The position numbers were made by a program, and so were the translations under genes. Shown piece after piece: positions 61,401-64,000 of a stretch of DNA of 64,000 bases; position 1 is the stretch's first letter; each line of letters begins with the position of its first letter. The notes under the pieces were generated by a model, which saw only the letters and a program-made list of their open reading frames with translations, had not been told where the DNA came from and did not search any database. The stretch spans positions 24,859,605-24,923,604 of the forward strand of contig CM119265.1 in assembly GCA_051294375.1 (NCBI GenBank), given 5' to 3'. Source of the DNA: Paraspadella gotoi. Lineage: Eukaryota > Chaetognatha.

Positions 61401-63690
61401 TTTGTTTTTACTTCAGCCATGTTGGAAAATCAAACGATCGCGATGCCCGACTCCTACATCATGCACACTCTGCGATGGGCGCCCCGTTTGGCATCTGTCG
61501 CTCGCGGTGACGGGAAAACGCAAAACGTCGCCGCCAACGCCAATCAGGTTTCGTGGAGTTTTCCAATCTATTTTTTATAGCCGCTAAATCGTGCGTTGGA
61601 AAATTAAATGGGTATATCTGTGCTCAGAGTTGCTTCGCCGCATGGGCCAAGGATTGGCTCGTCAAACACGGAATGACTTCGCAAAAGGCCGATGCTCTCT
61701 TGTTCCGCGTCGGCGAACGCGTCGCCTCCGTCAATTTTAACGTCAATTTGGCGCAACACTTCTTCATCGAAATTCTAGCAAAGGTGGGGATGGGGAAGAC
61801 TATATCTGAACCTAAACATATATAGCATTAAGCTCATAATCATAGGAACGTAAAATTGTGAAAAAGAAAAGGAGATTATAATTATATATATTTCGATTTC
61901 TATTTCTTCGCCCAGACACATACGGTTCGATCGGACGAGATCCTTCCCTTGTCGGGGATTCCTTCGTTGGCCACGGTCTCCCTGATGGACGCCGTCGTCG
62001 CAAAAGCGCAAATGGCCCTGGATCAATCATTTCCCGCCAACGGCGAGGCCGCCTCGGAAACAGACAATCCCGCTCAAATGGCCCAGGTAGACAAATGGAC
62101 AACAACATCGACTAATGACAATGATTAACGTCACATCTACGTTGTCTCCCGTTTTCCACTACCCCTGCAGGACTTGCTGCCCCCGGTGTTCGCTCTTGTG
62201 AGCCAGTTCGTGGTCTACGCCAAGTCGTGCCTCTTGGGCCGCCTCGAGTCTTCGGAGGGAAAGCCCTTTGACGCAGAGACGCTGAAAGCGCTGGGGATGG
62301 CGCTCTCCGTCGCCTCGACTCGCGCGCCGGCCAAAGTCTCGTCGTTGGGAATCTCTGTCATAAGTAAAAAGAATGAAGGGATTGGGAAGACTGGAACGTT
62401 TTTAACTTTTCCATTTAATTCGTGACGGAGGGGACTTGACTCAATCCATCCGCTTTTGTTTTATTTCCAGGTTGGCTCCCCTCCTGCGTCCGTTCAGCGC
62501 TCGAATTGTGGAACTCGAATGCCGGCCTCGGTTCCGCCCCGCAGGCTTTCCCTGCCGCCGGTGCATGGCGCAATCCCACCACCGCATCCGCCGTACTTTC
62601 CCCGCACGAGACTTACCTCGACGACGTGCTTTTCGCGCACATCAGGTAGATTCTTTCTCTCTTTTTTCAAAAATTGACTTTTTCGAAAAAACTTTCACTG
62701 GAATTTTACCCTCAGATCCTTATCCAACGAACCATCCTCCTCATCCTCTCACGACGGCCTCCGCCACGTCCTCCATTCTCTCGTCCGCCTCTCGGGCGAC
62801 CTGGTCGAACTCGCCGCCCGCGACGACCTTGAGGCGGCTGAGGAGTCTCTCCGAGTGCTGCTCCCGCTGGTGCTCGACGCCACCACCGAGGGCCTCGTCG
62901 ATTTCTCGCTCTCGACGCTGGAACGCGTGTTGGGCTCGGCGGAGAGCGACCCTTTTGCCGAGCGCCTTTATTTCCGCCTGGTCTCGCGATGCCATGACGT
63001 TTCGACGCTCTTCCAGGATCGCGCCGCCGTCGCTGCCACCCGCCAACGTGAAGTCACCACCGACGACCCGACCGACGGTCTCGACGAACGAGTTCTTCAT
63101 GAGATCTTCAAGTTTCTCGAGAGCAACGCCGACCGCGCGCCGTTGCAGTCCGCTTTGGCGCGGTTCTATGCCGATCGGGTGACGGATGACGTCGGCTCGC
63201 GAAGGAGGGGCAGCGACGTCGAAAAAGCCGACCTCGTCGACGCCCTCCTTTCAGCCGGAAACGAAAACCTTTCGCCCGCTTACGCCGGAAAAGTCCTAAA
63301 GTTCTTCAACCGGTTGTTTCAATTGGCGCAGGAGAGGTGTCCCGGTGCCGGTTGGACCGGGGGCCCTGTCGAAGCTGCCGTCGCTTCCGAGGATCCCTCA
63401 CCGCCGCCCCCGCCTCTGCCTCTCGCCGACGCGCCGCCGCCCATTCTATTGCCGCCTATCCTGGCATCGCCGCCGATGTTGGCCGCTCCGCCGCCGCCCG
63501 CCGTTCACCCGCTGATCCAGCTTACTTCCTCTTTAACGCGGCTGGCGCGGTTGGAACTGACGGCGCTGACGGATCTGCTGTCGGTGCTGCTGCTGGGGAA
63601 AAAGATCCGCCTCGGCGACGACGACGAAGACGAGAGTCCTACGCAAGAGATGTTTTCTTCCGTCGCCTCGTCCTTTGACGTCAAAAGCGC

Positions 63691-63691
<1 letters not shown>
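49404..63691 (+). CDS. UBR4: UBR4 (p600/Pushover) N-recognin, N-terminal 1,921 residues
   Basis: 26 exons in one frame: 49404-49540, 49610-49811, 49953-50103, 50278-50526, 50698-51037, 51133-51320, 51395-51505, 51577-51698, 51781-51988, 52057-52198, 52265-52453, 52527-52621, 55525-55698, 55935-56133, 56210-56489, 56585-56849, 56985-57205, 57287-57503, 57658-57824, 57976-58279, 61417-61547, 61628-61783, 61916-62086, 62171-62363, 62471-62645, 62716-63691. Matches to animal UBR4 run along the whole length: [13 protein letters not shown] near residue 20, [28 protein letters not shown] near 700, [51 protein letters not shown] near 1777. UBR4 is a giant E3 ligase of the N-degron pathway. This part is alpha-helical scaffold; the UBR box and catalytic end should lie beyond the window (human length ~5,180). 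Spacers are richer in Pro/Ser/Gly than in vertebrates. A donor at 63692 leads into an intron that leaves the window. Confidence 0.93.
52838..54744 (-). CDS. Tetraspan membrane protein nested in UBR4 intron 12
   Basis: Six exons on the minus strand: 54609-54744, 54422-54536, 54075-54355, 53660-53875, 53011-53337, 52838-52944, giving 393 residues with every phase matching. Four membrane spans: about residues 19-40 ([18 protein letters not shown]), 61-80 ([17 protein letters not shown]), 97-117 ([16 protein letters not shown]) and 195-220 ([20 protein letters not shown]). The second outer loop carries three N-glycosylation sites (NES, NLT, NQS). The C-terminal ~170 residues are cytosolic, charged and end in an acidic tail ([10 protein letters not shown]). 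It lacks the CCG of tetraspanins and the W-GLW-C-C of claudins. A MARVEL-like or other four-span family is possible; I do not recognise it. The start could also be the Met-Met eight residues later. One donor (53659, GTCAGG) is less usual. Confidence 0.7.
54843..55369 (-). CDS. Small protein of unknown family, nested in UBR4 intron 12
   Basis: Three minus-strand exons, 55312-55369 (ATG at 55369, [19 protein letters not shown]), 55088-55279 and 54843-54992 (stop TAG). They fit together only if a ten-A run in exon 2 (near 55239-55248) is really nine, which would make about 132 residues; otherwise translation could begin at an ATG inside exon 2 ([13 protein letters not shown]). The middle is well-formed soluble sequence ([19 protein letters not shown]). 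The last exon encodes a repeat of [14 protein letters not shown] type. The stop is only about 100 bases upstream of the start of the tetraspan gene, so the two share a very short spacer. I do not recognise a family. Confidence 0.5.
58886..60967 (-). CDS. Beta-1,3-galactosyltransferase-like enzyme (GT31) nested in UBR4 intron 20
   Basis: Four minus-strand exons, 60862-60967, 59936-60768, 59544-59708 and 58886-59332, make 516 residues in one frame. Exon 1 gives a type II anchor: basic MRKRRRG then [13 protein letters not shown]. Exon 2 gives a stem of about 190 residues made of Ser/Thr/Lys/Pro-rich imperfect repeats ([14 protein letters not shown]), then the start of the catalytic domain ([21 protein letters not shown]). 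Exon 3 has [26 protein letters not shown] and the metal-binding KVDDDVIVN (DDD about 347-349). Exon 4 has [13 protein letters not shown] and [10 protein letters not shown]. These are the standard GT31 motifs in order; such enzymes add galactose or N-acetylglucosamine to glycans in the Golgi. The exact sugar cannot be told. The long stem is unusual. Confidence 0.85.
60799..60830. repeat. TTGGTTGTACCAATTTCAT motif copy in intron 1 of the glycosyltransferase gene
   Basis: One of five copies in the window of the TTGTACCAATTTCAT end motif; here it lies between exons 1 and 2 of the nested gene. Confidence 0.55.
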
Positions 63692-63741
<50 letters not shown>

Positions 63742-64000
63742 TGAAGGTAGACAGGGATAGGGGAAAATGAGAAGGTAAGTAGCGACGTTCGTGAGAGGAA
63801 TAAATCGAAGCAGAAACTACTATAATATGGTAAAGTATATGTAGTCGAAAATTTGACGAGAAAAAAGGAAAAAAGAAAGAAAAGAGTGAAAAAAAACGTT
63901 GTTGCATTCTCAAGAACAAGTGTTAAGACAACGCCTTACTTTTTGCTGGAAAATATGAAAGTTTTTTAATATAATGTTAAGAGAAAAAAGAGACTAAAGC
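63692..64000 (+). other. Start of UBR4 intron 26 with (GA)n run
   Basis: The donor GTGAGA opens directly into about 24 GA units (63694-63740). The rest is AT-rich and no further exon is seen before the window ends. Confidence 0.8.

Larger units (their letters stand above)
58280..61416 (+). other. UBR4 intron 20, host of an antisense glycosyltransferase gene
   Basis: A 3.1-kb intron between the exon ending LPPSPKYLG and the exon starting MLENQT. The human protein is continuous here (LPPSKTY.. to HTLRW), which confirms the exon pair. Outside the nested gene, 58300-58880 and 60970-61410 hold only a (TC)n run and AT-rich sequence. Confidence 0.85.

Noticed and set aside
62436-63182. A 248-codon plus-strand frame overlapping UBR4 exons 25-26
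   Set aside because: It is in another frame, Arg/Ser-rich, and runs through the intron; the UBR4 frame has family motifs.

Overview
The window is animal nuclear DNA. Genes are split into many small exons with GT..AG introns. Exons are GC-rich and the introns and intergenic DNA are AT-rich and full of decayed transposable elements. The protein families (ZFYVE21, TMEM104, a Rho GTPase, UBR4, a GT31 glycosyltransferase, an XK-like protein) are metazoan. The divergence of the proteins, the small introns of UBR4 and the TTAGGG-like interstitial repeats suggest an invertebrate, perhaps an early-branching one; I cannot name the species. Two N gaps, many one-base differences in homopolymers and a near-identical 5.4-kb head-to-tail repeat point to a long-read draft assembly.

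Layout. 1-0.8 kb: 3' end of a CCHC zinc-knuckle gene. 1.07-2.9 kb: a complete ZFYVE21-like gene (6 exons). 3.6-14.5 kb: TMEM104-A, a multi-pass transporter-like gene of about 16 exons, with MITE- and SINE-like insertions in its introns. 15.8-16.7 kb: a decayed Penelope-like fragment (GIY-YIG domain) bracketed by ~140-bp inverted repeats. 17.4-20 kb: two intronless multi-pass membrane genes on the minus strand, one XK-like. 22.2-43.0 kb: TMEM104-B, a tandem paralogue whose exons 2-9 occur twice; the second set carries three one-base indels and a 561-bp insertion. 43-46 kb and 47.6-49.4 kb: repeats, including telomere-like tracts and ~400-bp inverted arms that enclose a four-exon Rho-family GTPase gene (46.3-47.6 kb).

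49.4-63.7 kb: the first 26 coding exons (1,921 codons, one unbroken frame) of a UBR4 (p600) orthologue that runs off the right edge. Intron 12 contains two minus-strand genes (a 393-residue tetraspan membrane protein and a small ~132-residue protein of unknown family). Intron 20 contains a minus-strand beta-1,3-glycosyltransferase gene. So at least three genes lie nested, antisense, inside UBR4.

The genes do not form an obvious pathway. The main themes are nested genes, a tandem TMEM104 pair with a possible internal exon-block duplication, and a rich set of small inverted-repeat and tRNA-derived elements. Exon boundaries were assigned by eye from splice signals, reading phase and homology recalled from the named families.
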